The notes beneath the pieces are model-generated. The model saw nothing but the letters and a program-made list of their open reading frames with translations. It had not been told where the DNA came from and ran no database searches. A stretch of DNA of 64,000 nt. Origin: Symbiodinium natans (lineage: Eukaryota; Sar; Dinophyceae; Suessiales; Symbiodiniaceae). Location of the stretch: NCBI GenBank assembly GCA_905221605.1, contig CAJNDS010000058.1, positions 72,501 through 136,500 of the forward strand, given 5' to 3'. The position numbers and the translations under genes were made by a program. Shown in pieces: positions 29,906 to 43,346 of this stretch. Position 1 is the stretch's first letter. The number at the start of each line of letters is the position of its first letter.

Positions 29906-32520
29906 CCTTCTCTTCTGCTTCCTTTTAACTGATAAAACACAAGAAAGGAACTCATATGATAAAGCAGTGGAAAGGTAAGCAGAGGGTGACTCCTTGCGCG
30001 TGAGCCTTTCCATAATACTCCATCATATTCATCCTCTCGGCCTATCTCTTCTGTTCCTTTCCTTACTCTTCTCCTTCTCATAGTTCTTCCTTTTTGTTTT
30101 TCTCATTTCGAAAAGAAAGAGGGAAGGGAGAAACAAGGGAGAGAGAATAGATAAAGAAGAGTGCCATCTTCTCTGCGCCTTGTTTTGTCTCTCCCTCTTC
30201 TCTATTCATCTGTCTTCTATTCTCTTCCTTGCTCTTCCCATTAAATATGCAATCCTTGGTATCTCTCCTCTCTCCTTCTCTCTTCCTCCAACAGATGTGC
30301 TTTTGGATCGTTTTCTGCATCTTCAAGCGAGAAAAAAGGACACAGACTGCGATTAAAAGGGACGCCCATGTTGGATTGGCAGCAAGCCCAGCTGATGCTC
30401 ATGATTCTCTCTCTTTCCCTACACATGGGCGATGGAACGGGTGTCCTTTTCAATCGTTTTCTGCATCTTCAAGAGAAACAGGGACACCCCACAAGAAGGA
30501 AAAGCAACATAAGAGATAGGGAGGGAAATTGACCCTTTCCTCTCTTCTTATCTGCTATTTTTCTTATTCGCTTCAAAAAGCAACATAAGGGAAAGGGGAT
30601 TTCCTGAAGAGGAGAGAGGGAACCTATCTGTGAAAAGCAAGAATGGTTTTTTCTAGTTCGAAAGGGAATAGGGAGAGACAAGGGAGAGATGATATGTACA
30701 GCTTTGCGCCTTATTTTGTGATTCCGTCTCCTTGCTTCCTGTCTCTTCTATTCCTTGCAGCACGCTTCGGGAAACATAGCATCCTTGTTATCTTTCCTCT
30801 CTCACTTCCCTTTCCCTTCTCTTCTTCCGCTTCCTTTTAACTGATAAAACACAAGAAAGGAACTCATATGATAAAGCAGTGAAAAGGTTCCTTGCGCGTG
30901 AGCCTTTCCATAATACTCCATCATATTCATCCTCTCGGCCTATCTCTTCTGTTCCTTTCCATAGTTCTTCCTTTTTGTTTTTCTCATTTCGAAAAGAAAG
31001 AGGGAAGGGAGAAACAAGGGAGAGAGAATAGATAAAGAAGAGCGCCATCTTCTCTATTCATCTGTCTTCTATTCTCTTCCTTGCTCTTCCCATTAAATAT
31101 GCAATCCTTGGTATCTCTCCTCTCTCCTTCTCTCTGCCTCCAACAGATGTGCTTTTGGATCGTTTTCTGCATCTTCAAGCGAGAAAAAAGGACACAGAAT
31201 GCGATTAAAAGGGACGCCCATGTTGGATTGGCAGCAAGCCCAGCTGATGCTCATGATTCTCTCTCTTTCCCTACACATGGGCGATGGAACGGGTGTCCTT
31301 TTCAATCGTTTTCTGCATCTTCAAGAGAAAAAGGGACACCCCACAAGAAGGAAAAGTAACATAAGAGATAGGGAGGGAAATTGAAGAACTCCTCATTGTA
31401 CTTGGTCATTCCCTTTCCTCTCTTCTTATCTGCCCATTTTCTGTGCGCCTTGTTTTGTCTCCCCCTCTTCTCCCATCATCTCTCTTCTGGTCTTTTCTTT
31501 GCTCTTCCCATTAAAAATGCAACCCTTTTTATGTCTCCTCTCTCCTTCTCTCTCCCTCCTCTTCTCCTGTTCCCTTCTAAACGACAAAAACGCAAGAAAG
31601 GAAGAATAAGAGGGGAATGGAGGCCCTGTTCCTTTTCCTCTTTCAATGGATGGGGGAAGTGGGCGGAGTTGGCCCCTTGCCCGTACACCCTCCCCATGCT
31701 TCAGCAAACCCCTCCTCTCGCCCTATCGCCTCTGTTTTTTCCTTGTGCCCAAACGGAAAACGAAAACGGGTTCCTTTATATGTTCATTGTCCTTCCTTTT
31801 GTTTTTTTATTTCACAGGGAAAAGAACCAGAGAAGAGGAAGATAAGAACGAGAGGTGAGATGAAAACGGCACCATCTTCTCTTTGCCTTATTTTTGCACC
31901 TCCCTCTCCTGTCTTAATTTCTCTTCCACTCTTTTTTTCCATTGCTCTTCCCATAATATTGCATTCCTTTTGATAACTCACAGGAAATTAAAATGGCCTC
32001 CTTGTTGTCTCTCCTCTCTCACTTCCCTTTCCCTTCTCTCCTTCTGTTTCCTTTTAATTTTAACTGATAAAACACAAGAAAGGAGCTTGTAAAATCAAGC
32101 AGTGGAAGGGTAAGCAGAAGGTGACTCCTTGTGCGTGGACCTTTGCCGTACTTCACCATACCCCTCTTTTCGGCCTATCTCTTCGGCTCTTTTCCTAACC
32201 CTTCTTCTTTTCATCTTTCTTTTTGTTTTTCTCATTTCGAAAAGACAGAGGGAACGGAGAGATAAGGGAGAGAGGATAGATAAAGAAGAGTACCATCTTC
32301 TTTGCGCCTTGTTTTATCTCTCTTCTATTCTTTTCTTGGCTCTTCCCATGAAAATTGTGTTCCTCTTATCTTTCCCTCCTTCTCTCCCTTCTCTTCTCCT
32401 CACGAGAGCCTTCGACTTTAGGATTGAGGAGAAAAAGAGAAGAGAAAAGAGGAACTACCTGGTTCTTGTTCCTGAGGCCTCCATAGTACGACTGACGTGA
32501 CAGCAGCGTACCCTCGTGGA
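29905..32520. repeat. Pyrimidine-rich tract of diverged duplicated units
   Basis: CT/GA-rich DNA in which the same words recur. CTGATAAAACACAAGAAAGG is at about 29929, 30840 and 32063, and CTTGCTCTTCCCATTAAATA is at about 30228 and 31080. The segments 29915-30470 and 30795-31330 are close copies. Many short ORFs occur on both strands, but none has balanced composition. I see no gene. Confidence 0.8.
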
Positions 32521-32548
32521 AACGTGTATGGCTATAAGAAAACCCGAG

Positions 32549-32705
32549 TCCCAGCTTCCAAATAGACCCTATTTAAGCCACCCACACCCCCCACCCCCCC
32601 CCCCCCCCCCCACACCCCCCCCCCCCCCCACCCCCCACCCACACACCCCCCCCCCCCCCCCCACCCTCCACCCCCTCCCCCTCCCCCCACCCCCCCCCCC
32701 TTTGA
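32549..32705. repeat. Inverted copy of the block edge plus poly-C tract
   Basis: Positions 32549-32577 are the exact complement of 24922-24950, followed by CCACCCACACC and a C-rich tract with occasional A and T to about 32702. This mirrors the G run left of 24922, so both edges of the satellite block share the same inverted structure. Confidence 0.8.
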
Positions 32706-32709
32706 GCCC

Positions 32710-35700
32710 GCTGCCCTTCCTCCCCTTTTTTTGCGAAACCCTCTTTCCTCACGGTACTCAAGTGCTGCGTCCTCCGGGCCATCCATGAACAGGTCCGTCG
32801 CCACCAGCCACTTGCAACCAAAGTACATGCCTTCAAAGCTCAACTGCTACTAGTGCCCTCCGAACAGAAAAAGTCGCCGAAGCACTCTTCGTCTCACCTG
32901 TCGTCAAAGCCCGTGGCAAAAGCGATAACGCAGGAATGCAGGCAAGCAACACCAAGCAAAGGCTTGATTGGAAGAAGCCCTTAGACGCGTGCGTGTGAAG
33001 AGCCCCGTGCCGGCGTGCATTGGCATTTTGCCCGCTACCCGCCCTCCCACAACGGACAGCACAGAACGCTTGCAGATGCTGCTTCCTTGATTCAAGCAAG
33101 CTGCAGCGCCACCTGGTACATTCGAGGCTCTTCTTCGTCGTCAGCTTGTCCGACGTGCAAGCCTTCCGGTTGCAACACACAAGCCCTCAGTCCTACCAGG
33201 CACTAGGTCACCAGGCAGATCGAAGTTGAAACAGAGCAGTGCGCGCCGGCATACAGGTCCAGGGCCACGGTAAACGCGCAGAACAGGGCACCTGCCTCGG
33301 ATCGACCAAGCACCGGACTGCAGGGACATCCGAAAGATTGCCCAGTGCGGCATCGGCATCCCCAGGTATCCCCAGGTCTGGCCCGGCACTGACCCTCCAA
33401 CCCCAAGAGACAGATTACAGATGGTTACAGCCACAATCAGCTACAACCAGCACGACCGTTACATGCAGCAAACAGAAACATGCGGAAACCGGATCCAGGT
33501 TGCCAATGCCCTTAAGTTGCGAAGGGTTGTGCTAAAGCTTTGCTTTGAGCATCAAGCCCACAACTGGCAAACCCAACCGTAGCCCACAAGGGATGCCTCA
33601 CCATTGCCTTTACATTTGCAATAGATACGGTACCAGTACGTATCGCTGCTTGTTCCCATGCAAACAATTAACCAATGTTGTCATGGCTAGTCGTAGCATG
33701 ATCTTTGGACGTCGGTGGTCTGTCTGTCTCCAAAGCTCGTGATGCTTTCACTTTACTTAATGTCACTTGATGTCACGCGCGTTCCCAATTTTCCAATTGC
33801 CAAGCAGCCATCAGTAGTGTCTCGATGTCACTGCTGCTGCGAGTTGTTTGCACTGCCCAATCGTCCAAACCTGGCCAGGTCCCAAACCTGATACTGACAG
33901 ATGCTCCTACTATCTCCTAATCATGCTGCAGTGTACCAGAAGCTAATGCGAGCTCGTGCCTTCGACGTCAGGCATGTGGCCACTGATCCAAAAGCGAACC
34001 GTCTGAACCTCACAACAGACTTATTCGAAGGCCTTTGAACATTTCCCGTTTTTGGAATTGCCACAAACTGCCTGGTTGCTACGAGCGGCTGTCAAGAAAG
34101 ACAGGGTGAGTGCCAGCACGTTGTCCTCCGGCTCTTCCGCCTCCTCATGCCACATGATATAGCACCTTGCAGCACTGTTCTACAACCTGCAGTTGCTCAC
34201 CTCATGCGCAAGACTCAGCACGACTGTCGCATCAAGTGCTCCACTCATGATACAGCTCTTCCATGCGGTCGTCGTATAAGCTCGAGAAAGTCTTCCAATT
34301 CTCGGCGACTTTTCCTAGCTCCAGATGCAGTGGCATTTGCAGAAATGCAGAAATGAATTTCCGATCGTTCCACAACGAGCCTTTTGCACTGACGGCCTCA
34401 GCCAAGTCTCTTCTCTGTGCATGAAAGTGCCTCAGCTGCCATCGGACACAATTAAGCCGACCACATCCTCCTCTATGTCCTGCACCCCTCTGCATAGGAA
34501 AGAATGAACACCAAACATGCTGATGCTGCGAACATATGTCTGGTGTGCAATCAGACTGCCACTGCAACAGTAGGAGCGAAATGGCCGCGATCACCTCAGA
34601 ATGCTTTGCAGTTTCACCAGGCATGGCATGACAGCAGCAGCAGCAGTTTCATAACACCTGAGCCAAGAATCAACTACCCAAACACTCATCTGCCAGCTGC
34701 TACGAAACGTGTCCATCTGCTGAAGAGTGCCAAACCTCATGTGAGGCAGATGCGGATACAGATGCGGAGGCACTGTGTGCTACACTCGCTCACGACAAGT
34801 GCGCGCCAGCATGTAACACAAAATCCAGGAAGAGCCACGCGTTGATGGCTGCGAAGCCAGCTACATGAGACAATAGTACTTTCCAGCATGTCATCTGCGA
34901 CTGCAAGTCCTGCGCAGCGGGTGCTTACCCCTCCAGCTCTACCCACGACTTCTTGCAGAACCCCCTGGAAAATTCAGTCTCTAGTCCTTCGCTCTCTTGC
35001 TCGCCATTCTCTCTTGTTTGGCCGGCCATCTTTTGAAAAAAGAAACTCACGAAGCTCACGCCTTTGTCTGCTTCTTGGGTGTACAGATGCGTGTAGGCAT
35101 CTCTGAGCCTGAGATAACGGCTGGATTGTGCAGAATGTGCTCGCGTCCTCGATGTGGTCCAGGGGATGAAGTTGCTGCAGGACAACCTGGGTTTTAATGA
35201 GTAGTGTCACTGGTGTTCGCCAGCTTCCTGCCTAACCAACCCTTCCGCACACTGGGACGCCTGTGTGGGACGGGACCCCCCTAGAGGGTGCCTCCAAGCG
35301 TCATCTCCACATACTGCAGGCTCTGGGCCGGCCCGGCTGCCGAGGCGGCACGCAAGCGTTTACAATTCTGCTTGCTTTGCGACTTCGATGGTCCATTCAT
35401 CCAACTTCAAGTGGTATGTGCTCTCGGAGTCTCATACATGCTTTTTAATAATAGCAGACTTGCATTTCGAGCTGACACTTATGTATTTGGCTGGTCATTT
35501 GACCTACTGGCAATCAGTTCGTCTCTTGGAGCTGCGTGTCCAAGCAACGTGCTCTGGAACCAACAGTGAAGAAAGTGCTGTCCAAACCTCACAAGGTGCG
35601 GCACGCGATTTACATCATGGACAACGAACAACACAATGCGAGCATAGGACAGGTCGGGAGACATTCCGTACCGAACCCAAGACCCAGTTTGGTGACAAGA

Positions 35701-37430
35701 TGCCGAGACCCTCTCCGAGGAGGGTTGCATGCCTGGAACCTGTCACAAACTTAGCAGCTCATGACATGGACATTGTGCAGCAGTGCATTCTGTTTCCATG
35801 TGGCCTGCCTCCTTCAGCTTGTGCTTCGCGAGGACTATTGCACCCTGAAAGGACATGTAGTACCTGCCATGGTGCTGAGCAATGGGGAAAAGAGTATAAA
35901 TAACCCCTGTGGACTCGCTGCAGGAAGGTTGCAGGTGAAATTCCAAGGCAGCGTACCAAACCTGGAAGGCTGAAGCCGAGACTTGAGTCCACACTGAGTC
36001 CACACTGCAGCGCAAACTTGCTCCGCCCCTAGGACAAGTGCCCTTAGTGCGGACGGGCAACCAGCATCTGACAAATCTGAACCTTATGCCGCAAGCTTTC
36101 AGTGTGCACTGAGTGCGTGCAGCGATCTTCAATCACGTGAGTGGACACTGGAACTTAACTGCAACCCCGGCGCCGCAAAATGAAACTGCTGAAGGCCAGA
36201 AACGCGCACGACCTCTGAAGGCACTGAGGGCTCAAGAGATGCTCAAGAGCCACCCAATTGGCAGCGGCCGGGCCTTGACTGTGACGTCATTCATGTATTG
36301 GAAGATCATCACCTTGCGTGACAAGTTCTTGAAATTCTCCATACGACGTGGCCAATGTATGCAAGTCACTGCACAGAAGATCGCGATTGTCTGGCTGATA
36401 ACCTCATAGGTGTACCTTCTTATGTCCTGGAACACAAGCCACGCAATCTTCTTGCACACATCAGTACCATCTGCAATGGCTCGCACGCCCATCGCCCGTG
36501 GGTTCAGTCTACATACAACTCGCAAAGTACGTTGCAAAGATAAGACCCGCTTCATCACACTTTGGCACATGGTGCAGAGTGTCCTTATCTGAGTGGTTCG
36601 TCAAGTAGGTCAACGACATGAGGAAGACCATCGCTCCAAGCAAGGTGCTGGCCGCGCCAACCTCACAAAGCACACCAAGCTGAAACCCAAATGCGGGTAC
36701 AGCCCCCATGTGAGGGAATTGGGGACAGTCGACAGCGCAAGTTGTCAGATCATGCTTCTGAGTCAACGCGGTCACGCTTAACTCTCAATAATACCACAAG
36801 GGCACAAGCCTTGGCACAGCCTTGGTCCCTCTTGTGTTGCTTCCATTAAATCAAGTCGCATTGTCGAGCGTATTGCCTTCCATTTGCCAAAATGGGCTTC
36901 GGGAAGTCTTTGTCGAGACTTGGTCTGATTCGTGCTGAGATATGACAGATGAGCTGCCTTGACCTTCCTTTCCAATTCCACTCTTCGCGTGACTGCTCAG
37001 ATTGCCGGGCTTGAGGGTCTATCACACTTTGCAGCATATCTTGAGCCAAGGCCCCGTGCAAGAACGGCTCTGGAGAAGAAAGCTTTCATGTCTGCGGCGT
37101 TTGGAATGCAAAGGCACAGGTATCTATGTGTACGTATGTACATATAAATAGGCTTCTGCAATGAAAACTGTTCGCTGTTCCTTGTGAGCAGTCGAACCGA
37201 ACATATGGACTGCACACTAGGCTGCGTGTTCATGTACTGATCATATTGGGTCCGAGACTCGCCATGGAATTGGGACCCTCGGAACGTCTCTCTCGAAATG
37301 TGTATGTCCTTCGCCTTTGCGCATCACGCCCAACACAGCCGTGCCTTTATTGTTGGATCCGCATGCATATGCCGCTGTCAGAGATTGAGTTTGACAGTAG
37401 CCGTGCACCTGTCATCACCTGTCTCTTAAT
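32710..37430. other. Region without assignable genes
   Basis: Composition is ordinary and coding-like patches exist, but no family is recognisable. The most exon-like minus-strand patches are about 36532-36695 (after AG|G, with GAASTLLGAMVFLMSLTYL), about 36233-36450 (with DGTDVCKKIAWLVFQDIRRY), about 34235-34400 and about 37246-37410. Several are also open on the plus strand, so even the coding strand is not certain. Confidence 0.3.
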
Positions 37431-37635
37431 CCTCTACTAGAATACATGTAATTAAATTTGCTACTAACCTTTCTTCATCCGCCGTGCCCCCCCACCTGCG
37501 CTCTGTCCGCGGCCCTTGAGACAGCAACCGTTTCTTCTTCTTCTTCTTCTTCTTCTGCGTCATGTCTGCCCCCCCGCCCCCCCCCCCCCAACTCCCTCTC
37601 TCCCCTCCCCCTCTCTCTCTCTGATGCATGCTGCC

Positions 37636-39410
37636 CTCCTCAAGGACCTCGGAGAGGGCAAAGAGGAGCAACAGCAGCGCACCCTGAGGCGAACAGCGTG
37701 CTCCAAGTTCCATGTTCCCAAGAACGTCTCCACTCCAGAAGAAGCTCCGAGTCAGAAGACCTCCTGTCCGTGCCCAAGGGCCACCGACCTCACAATATGA
37801 TTCGTAAATATAAGTCTGATTAAAGTGTAGTGTAGTCTCTTTTGTCAAATGCCCCAGACTCAGGGAGCTGGGAGACCTCAGAGCCGCTGAGGCGCCCGGC
37901 GCAAATGCGGCCAGGGTCATGAGGAAGTGGATGTCAAGCCGCAACTGATCGCTCTGTGAGACTCTATGAATCTCTACCCCCGCAATCTACCGCATTGCTG
38001 AAAACAAAGACTCTTACGCGAATGCCGTGAATGCTGAAAATTCTCTCAGAGACTCAAAAAGGTCTGAGGGCTCGGCTGCATGCTGCAGAGCTCCAGCTAG
38101 CGCTGGGATACCATACACCTGGAGTGATGGCCCCAATGCTTTTTCAAGCCCTTCCAGAACTTGTGGTTTACTTCGCTAGCAGCAGTTCTCTTGAAAAAGC
38201 CACGGCGCGAAATAGACAAGTGTAGGGCCTGCCAGTCCTCAGAGAACGGCAATATTGGCTCTCTGAGAAGCTGGGTGAGCGCATGTCTTCTTAAAACGGG
38301 ATGCAACTTCCGGGCTCTTCTGAGCGCGCCGCGCAGGAATCGGGAAAAGCCTGGAGCTTGCGATGTGAAAAAATGTGGGCAGGTGCCATCATTAGATGCA
38401 GGCCGTCATTGTACGTCCACTAGTCGAACGACTAACCGTCCAGTCGCTAGCGGATCGCTGCATTGCTGCATTTGATAAAACTAACTGCTTGCAGGAAGGA
38501 CCCCGCATGAACTTCAATGTTGAAGCCGTTTGAGGTTAGCTACTCGGATGCTTCTGAGGGATATGGAGTGGAGCTAGATTCCCCCCGTGCCTGGCAAGCG
38601 ATGAATACTCAAGGGCAACAGCGACACCAGAAAGGCAGCCGTAACCACGATGATGGAAGTCTTTGTTCTGGACAGATCGGATAAACCTCGGAAAGCGGGA
38701 GCCCCCGGCAACCAGTCCGGCACCTCGCCATGGCTGTGCCCGTGGCCACAGCATCCATCATCCGCTTCACCGTGGCTGTGGCCGTGGCTGTGGCCGTGGC
38801 TGTGGCCGTGGCTGTGGCCATGGCTGTGGCCACTGCTCTGGCTGCGGACACTGTGGCTGTGCCCGTGTCCGTCGGACTCATGGGAATGGCCGTGGTTATG
38901 TTCTTGGCCTTCGTGCCCATCATGCCCATGATCATGGCTCCTTCTGGTGAGAGCGACATGAGGTCCTCGCCCTCGCCGCTGAAGCTTCTTTTTTTGCGTT
39001 TTGCGCCGTGCACGCCGGCAGACCGCCGCACTCACTGTGGCTGCGGACAGCGCAGTAGTAGACATCAACACACCATGTTCCACTGCACCCCATCTCAGGC
39101 CGTGAACGGTCTCATCGACATTCGGCATATCATGACTGGCAGAAAATCTTGAACCTTGCTGCAACATCGATTCTCGCAGACGTTGGTTCAAGTTGGTGGC
39201 CCCAAGTCCCACCGCCGATTGCATGGCAACGGATGGCTGCAGCATTCTACACGTCAGAGCTGGATGGCAATGGCAGTACTGATGACCGATCCACGCGCTA
39301 TGACTGAACTTGAACCTACTTTCAAATGATTGAACTTCCCCTCGCTGGCAAGTACAAGTTGGAACCAAGTCTTGGCGGTGTCGGCATGTGCACCACAGCG
39401 CTTGCATCAC
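37636..39410 (-). CDS. Probable N-terminal exons of a His-rich P1B-type (HMA1-like) metal ATPase
   Basis: A 278-residue ORF (38574-39410) has a basic N-terminal half, then a long His-Gly-Ser block (repeated HGHSHGHSHG, encoded by GTGGCTGTGGCC units at 38766-38865) with a GCCGHGHSHG motif. It ends in one hydrophobic segment (IIVVTAAFLVSLLPL). Downstream on the same strand are 38080-38118 (VYGIPALAGALQH), about 37887-37944 (LRLDIHFLMTLAAFAPG) and about 37639-37700 (GALLLLLFALSEVLEE). The His-rich N-terminus followed by a DIH-LM-LAAFA helix and a G-LLL-F-L---EE helix is the order seen in the membrane hairpin of HMA1-type transporters. I did not find the DKTGT, TGES or GDGxND motifs further on, so the catalytic part is absent, hidden in small exons, or the call is wrong. 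Confidence 0.38.
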
Positions 39411-41337
39411 AGCACAAGATGGCTTTCAAGCTGACTGACCTCTTGAATACGCAAGTCAAACAACTGGCACCATCCAGCTCCATCCACCAACATGCGCCTT
39501 CGGAAATTTGCGAACGAGGCCTGATGCTGCAGAGAAACAAAACAAATACTACCAGTTTGTTGCATCAAGTGAATTGTGTGCCTTCACAACCATGGTACGC
39601 TATGCCTGTTCAAAGCTACAGACCGCAGGCTTTCCCCGATGACACAAATCAAACAAAAAAAACAAAAACCATGGGCTGGGAGGCAATACGTCACGGAAAT
39701 AAAAATGTCCTAAATATGATGTTTAAGCCAGATGAAACATTCGACACAGTGCTGCCCACATCCGCCCACGCTACTTGGACGATTCTGCAGAGGTGGTAAT
39801 GTTCTTGACCTGTGGCAGACCTCTGTCAGCGTGCGAACAAAAGGGGATGACTGTCCCATAGAACTTGGACGTGATGTTCCGCCCACTGCCCAAAGTATGA
39901 CGTGCAATGTTTGCCATGAAGAGCACCCTTGGCTTCTGCACCGTCACGGGTTACTATGTTCCTGGCAGTGTTTTGAGCTTGCAAGTCAAGCGATGCACAG
40001 AGGAGAGTCAGAAGCTGTGTTCTCAGTCCCCAGGTTTCCGCCTCAACATGCCTCAATAATGTTGATGTCTCTGGGCTGGAGCGCAATATTAGATACAGTC
40101 TGTATGCTGTGCTCCGCCACACGGAAACTAGAGATGACAGAGCCAGGAAAGCTCATCCAAAGTTCGTCAAACCAAGCTGGAGGACAACTGGCCCACTACC
40201 CCTGACAGCTTGTGAGGGTCTCAATGGCTTTGATGCTGCCTGCATCATGCAAGATGTCTTGAAGTGTTTTGAAGTGTCTTGAAGTGTCTGGAAGTGTCTG
40301 GAAGTGTCTGGAAGCTTGTGCACAAGACATGAATTCTGAACAAACCCGGTGAGATGGTGCAGTGCCACAATGCCTAACCGGCCAAGCCACCACCCCACAG
40401 CGGGTCTTGCAGTGGGAGATGGTGTTTCGAGCAAAGGCTTCAGTAGCGAAGCTCACGAGCACTGGCAAGCAAATGTAGAACAGGGTGCTACTGTTGTGGA
40501 GACGGTTGCGCAGGTAGGGTCTGCTATTGTCAACGTCCCATAATAACTTCCATTACCTCATGCTGCCACATTCCCGGCCTGGACTGTGCAACAGGCCCGG
40601 GCGGCGGCGTCCGGCACCAGCTCTTGCTTGGAGGTTCGGTCCTGCACAACGGGTCACAAGGGTGCGCGGGGGATCATGACAAGCGCGGCAACATAGGAGA
40701 GAGACATTGAGAGACTCTGCCGATCTCTGCCAGGTTCTGCCAAGGCGCCACACAGGTGGTGGGAAGCGGTGGATCGCCTTCGGCTCACGTGCTCAAAAGG
40801 GGGCTGTGCAAGATTTCGTGCAAGTGAGCCCTTCTGTGCAGTATGGGTGCAGATCATTGCAGATCCACTAGCAGCGTGCCGAGTTCTGCATGGGCTCCCG
40901 GCGTTAGATGTGCCTGGACTTGAACTGCGGTGGATCCTAAGTGTCAACGTAGACCCTTTGTGCCTTTGTGCCAGAACGATGCTGATGTTCTCATGTTGCT
41001 GACTTGTCATAGCTTGGCCCCGCTGCACTCGCACGCTTGGGCTGCGCCGCGGAGTTATGGCCCTTGCATCGGGAAATTGTAGGGCACCTTGGATCGGAAT
41101 GCCGACTGGGGGAGAAATCAAAACACGCAACGACTGTGACGACTTGTACGTACCCACGGATGGCGAGCTGTCAGTGTCTCGGCGGGATTTTTCGTGATTT
41201 AGGGACCCAGGGTCTCAGGCATGTTCGGTCTTCCTGGATTCAGAAAGCCCGCTAACATAGAGTTCGGAACCATGCAAAGGAAGCTCAGGCGAGAGCTTCC
41301 AGAACACACAGGGAGGGCGACTCAGAGAAGAAAATGA

Positions 41338-41360
41338 AAAAAACAAAAAATAGTGAGAGA

Positions 41361-41404
<44 letters not shown>

Positions 41405-41424
41405 AAGAGAGAGAGAGAGAGAGC
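41338..41424. repeat. (GA)n microsatellite
   Basis: A nearly uninterrupted GA run. A second, shorter one is at about 43172-43200. Frames rich in RE or SL across them are artefacts. Confidence 0.9.
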
Positions 41425-43266
41425 CACAGAAATGGTCTGGCAGCCTCTCGTTGCTATTGTTCATGTTGTTCACACAGACAAACACACACCAACACATGCG
41501 ACAACAAGCTCGCTTTCTACAGCATGGGCTGCCGACTGCAGCCGGCATCGCGGTGCAACGCCTTGGCCCGGAGCACAAGGGAGCAGCTGTGGCTAAAATG
41601 AATTGCAAAGCGTCGTGAATCAATTTGGCATGAGCACAGGGCAAGCGGCTCCTACCATCTTGGGGGATGCAACCGAGAAGTACTTCGTCCATTGACTGGG
41701 GCTGCAGCAGACTTTGCCACTGCACCATGGCACAGCCGACCTGCCGGCAGCGGCGTTGCCTGGAGCTTATCTGTTCATGGCCCTAACGACCAGCTACCGC
41801 TACTGTGATTCTTCTTCCGACAAGAGACAGCGATGTGTCCAACCCCTTTCCTCCCCATCCTCACCTGCTTTATGCAGAGATGCTGTTGAGCGCATGAGAG
41901 CCTTGGCTCAGCCTCTGTGACACCCACAGCATCCCAAAACATCCGACCACGAAGCGGCTACCCGTTACGCGCGTCTACAAAGCAGATGAAAACAACTGCA
42001 ACGGACTGCAACGGACTAGCCGGCTAGACTCGGCTAGACTGGGCTAGACGCAGTCAGCAGGCCTCGCCGCGAGGTCGCGCATCTTGGCCGGCAATCCCTT
42101 CCGGGGCACCTGACGTGAGAATATGTGAAAATCATAACATTTTGAGCTTGTCTTGAAGACTTTGGATGAGGTAGCCGACGTCAATCAATCGCATTTTGTC
42201 TTGCCCACATGTGATCCCCTCATGTACCTCTTTGAGGTCCATGAAGCCAGATGGAATTGACTGATTTGACTGTGGAAGACCCTGTTTCAAGACTCCCTGT
42301 TGCCAGATGGCAGTTTGCCCGGTGCGGTATCAAACTGCGCAAAATCCACCAACGAGGTCTTGATCGGTTTGGGCAAGCACCCAGCAAAGAGCGCACACCG
42401 TCCTTCATGTGGCTGCTCACAAATTCACAAATCATGGCGGCCGTGTTGGTCGCACATGCTTGGTGCGGGACCGACATCTAGTCGCTCCGGTTTTGTGACA
42501 AGAAACCCTCTGCAAGGTTTGTTGAAAGTACATGTGCACTCTTCGATTATCTTCGAGGCATTCGTTTTAACCCAAGCGGCTCTTTTTCAACGTTTGTCTG
42601 CTTTTCGTGCTTTGTTTTGTTTCTTCGCATTCTTCTTCTTCCTCCTCTATCTCATATTCTCTCGTTGCATCTCTTCGCGCGGCCGTCGTTTCTATGTTGT
42701 AAAAGTGAAACCGCTTCCGTGCAACAAGAGCACAGGTTCTTGGACAAGAAAGTCAAGCTTACACTAGGCCTAACATTCAAACCTGGTGCTCTTAAAAACA
42801 TCCAAGCTTCACAAAGGAAGACGTCGACCAGGCTAGCCTTTCAACTGGGCAACTCCGACAAACGCGCGCACGGCACCATTTCCCTCATCCCTTCCATGTA
42901 CGGCAAGTGGTTGAGTCACTTTGAATCAGTCCTGCATTGCCTTCGTCACTCTCAGCGCCATCTCCAGTCTGCCATGGCCGAACCGGCAAGCGAGAACAAA
43001 TCACAGCTTGATATGAGCCTATCAAAGTGTCGCATCACAAGGAGCACCCGCAGCAGAAAACTGTGGCCCGCCCTGGCAGCAGACTGATTTGTGGGAGACG
43101 GGCATGAACCGGCGGAACCTGACAGGCAGTGGCTGAACAAAGCTGACTAACTGGGCGATTCTACATAGCAAGAGACAGAGAGAGGGAGAGAGAGAGAGAG
43201 ATGCAGAGAAAGAGGGAAAAAGAAAGAAAAACGAAAAACGGAGGAGTAAAGGGAACAGCAAGTGGA

Positions 43267-43346
43267 ACAGACGTAGCGGCCTTCAGAATCCGATTCGAAG
43301 TCATCTTCGAAGTCATCTTCGAACTCTTCGAAGTTCTGCAACGAGA
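43267..43346 (-). CDS. Acidic exon candidate with FEDD repeat
   Basis: On the minus strand, after TTGCAG, codons read NFEEFEDDFEDDFESDSE up to a GC donor. A 15-bp direct repeat (TTCGAAGATGAC) underlies it. It could be a downstream exon of the acidic repeat gene at 45.1-62.5 kb, but there is no direct link. Confidence 0.25.

Noticed and set aside
32880-32920. Minus-strand ALTTGETKS resembling P-type ATPase motifs
   Set aside because: No DKTGT or TGES context before or after it. Too short to count.
37041-37056. CTTGAGCCAA, resembling the complement of part of the dinoflagellate spliced leader
   Set aside because: Only about ten bases match and the diagnostic part is missing. This is expected by chance in 64 kb.
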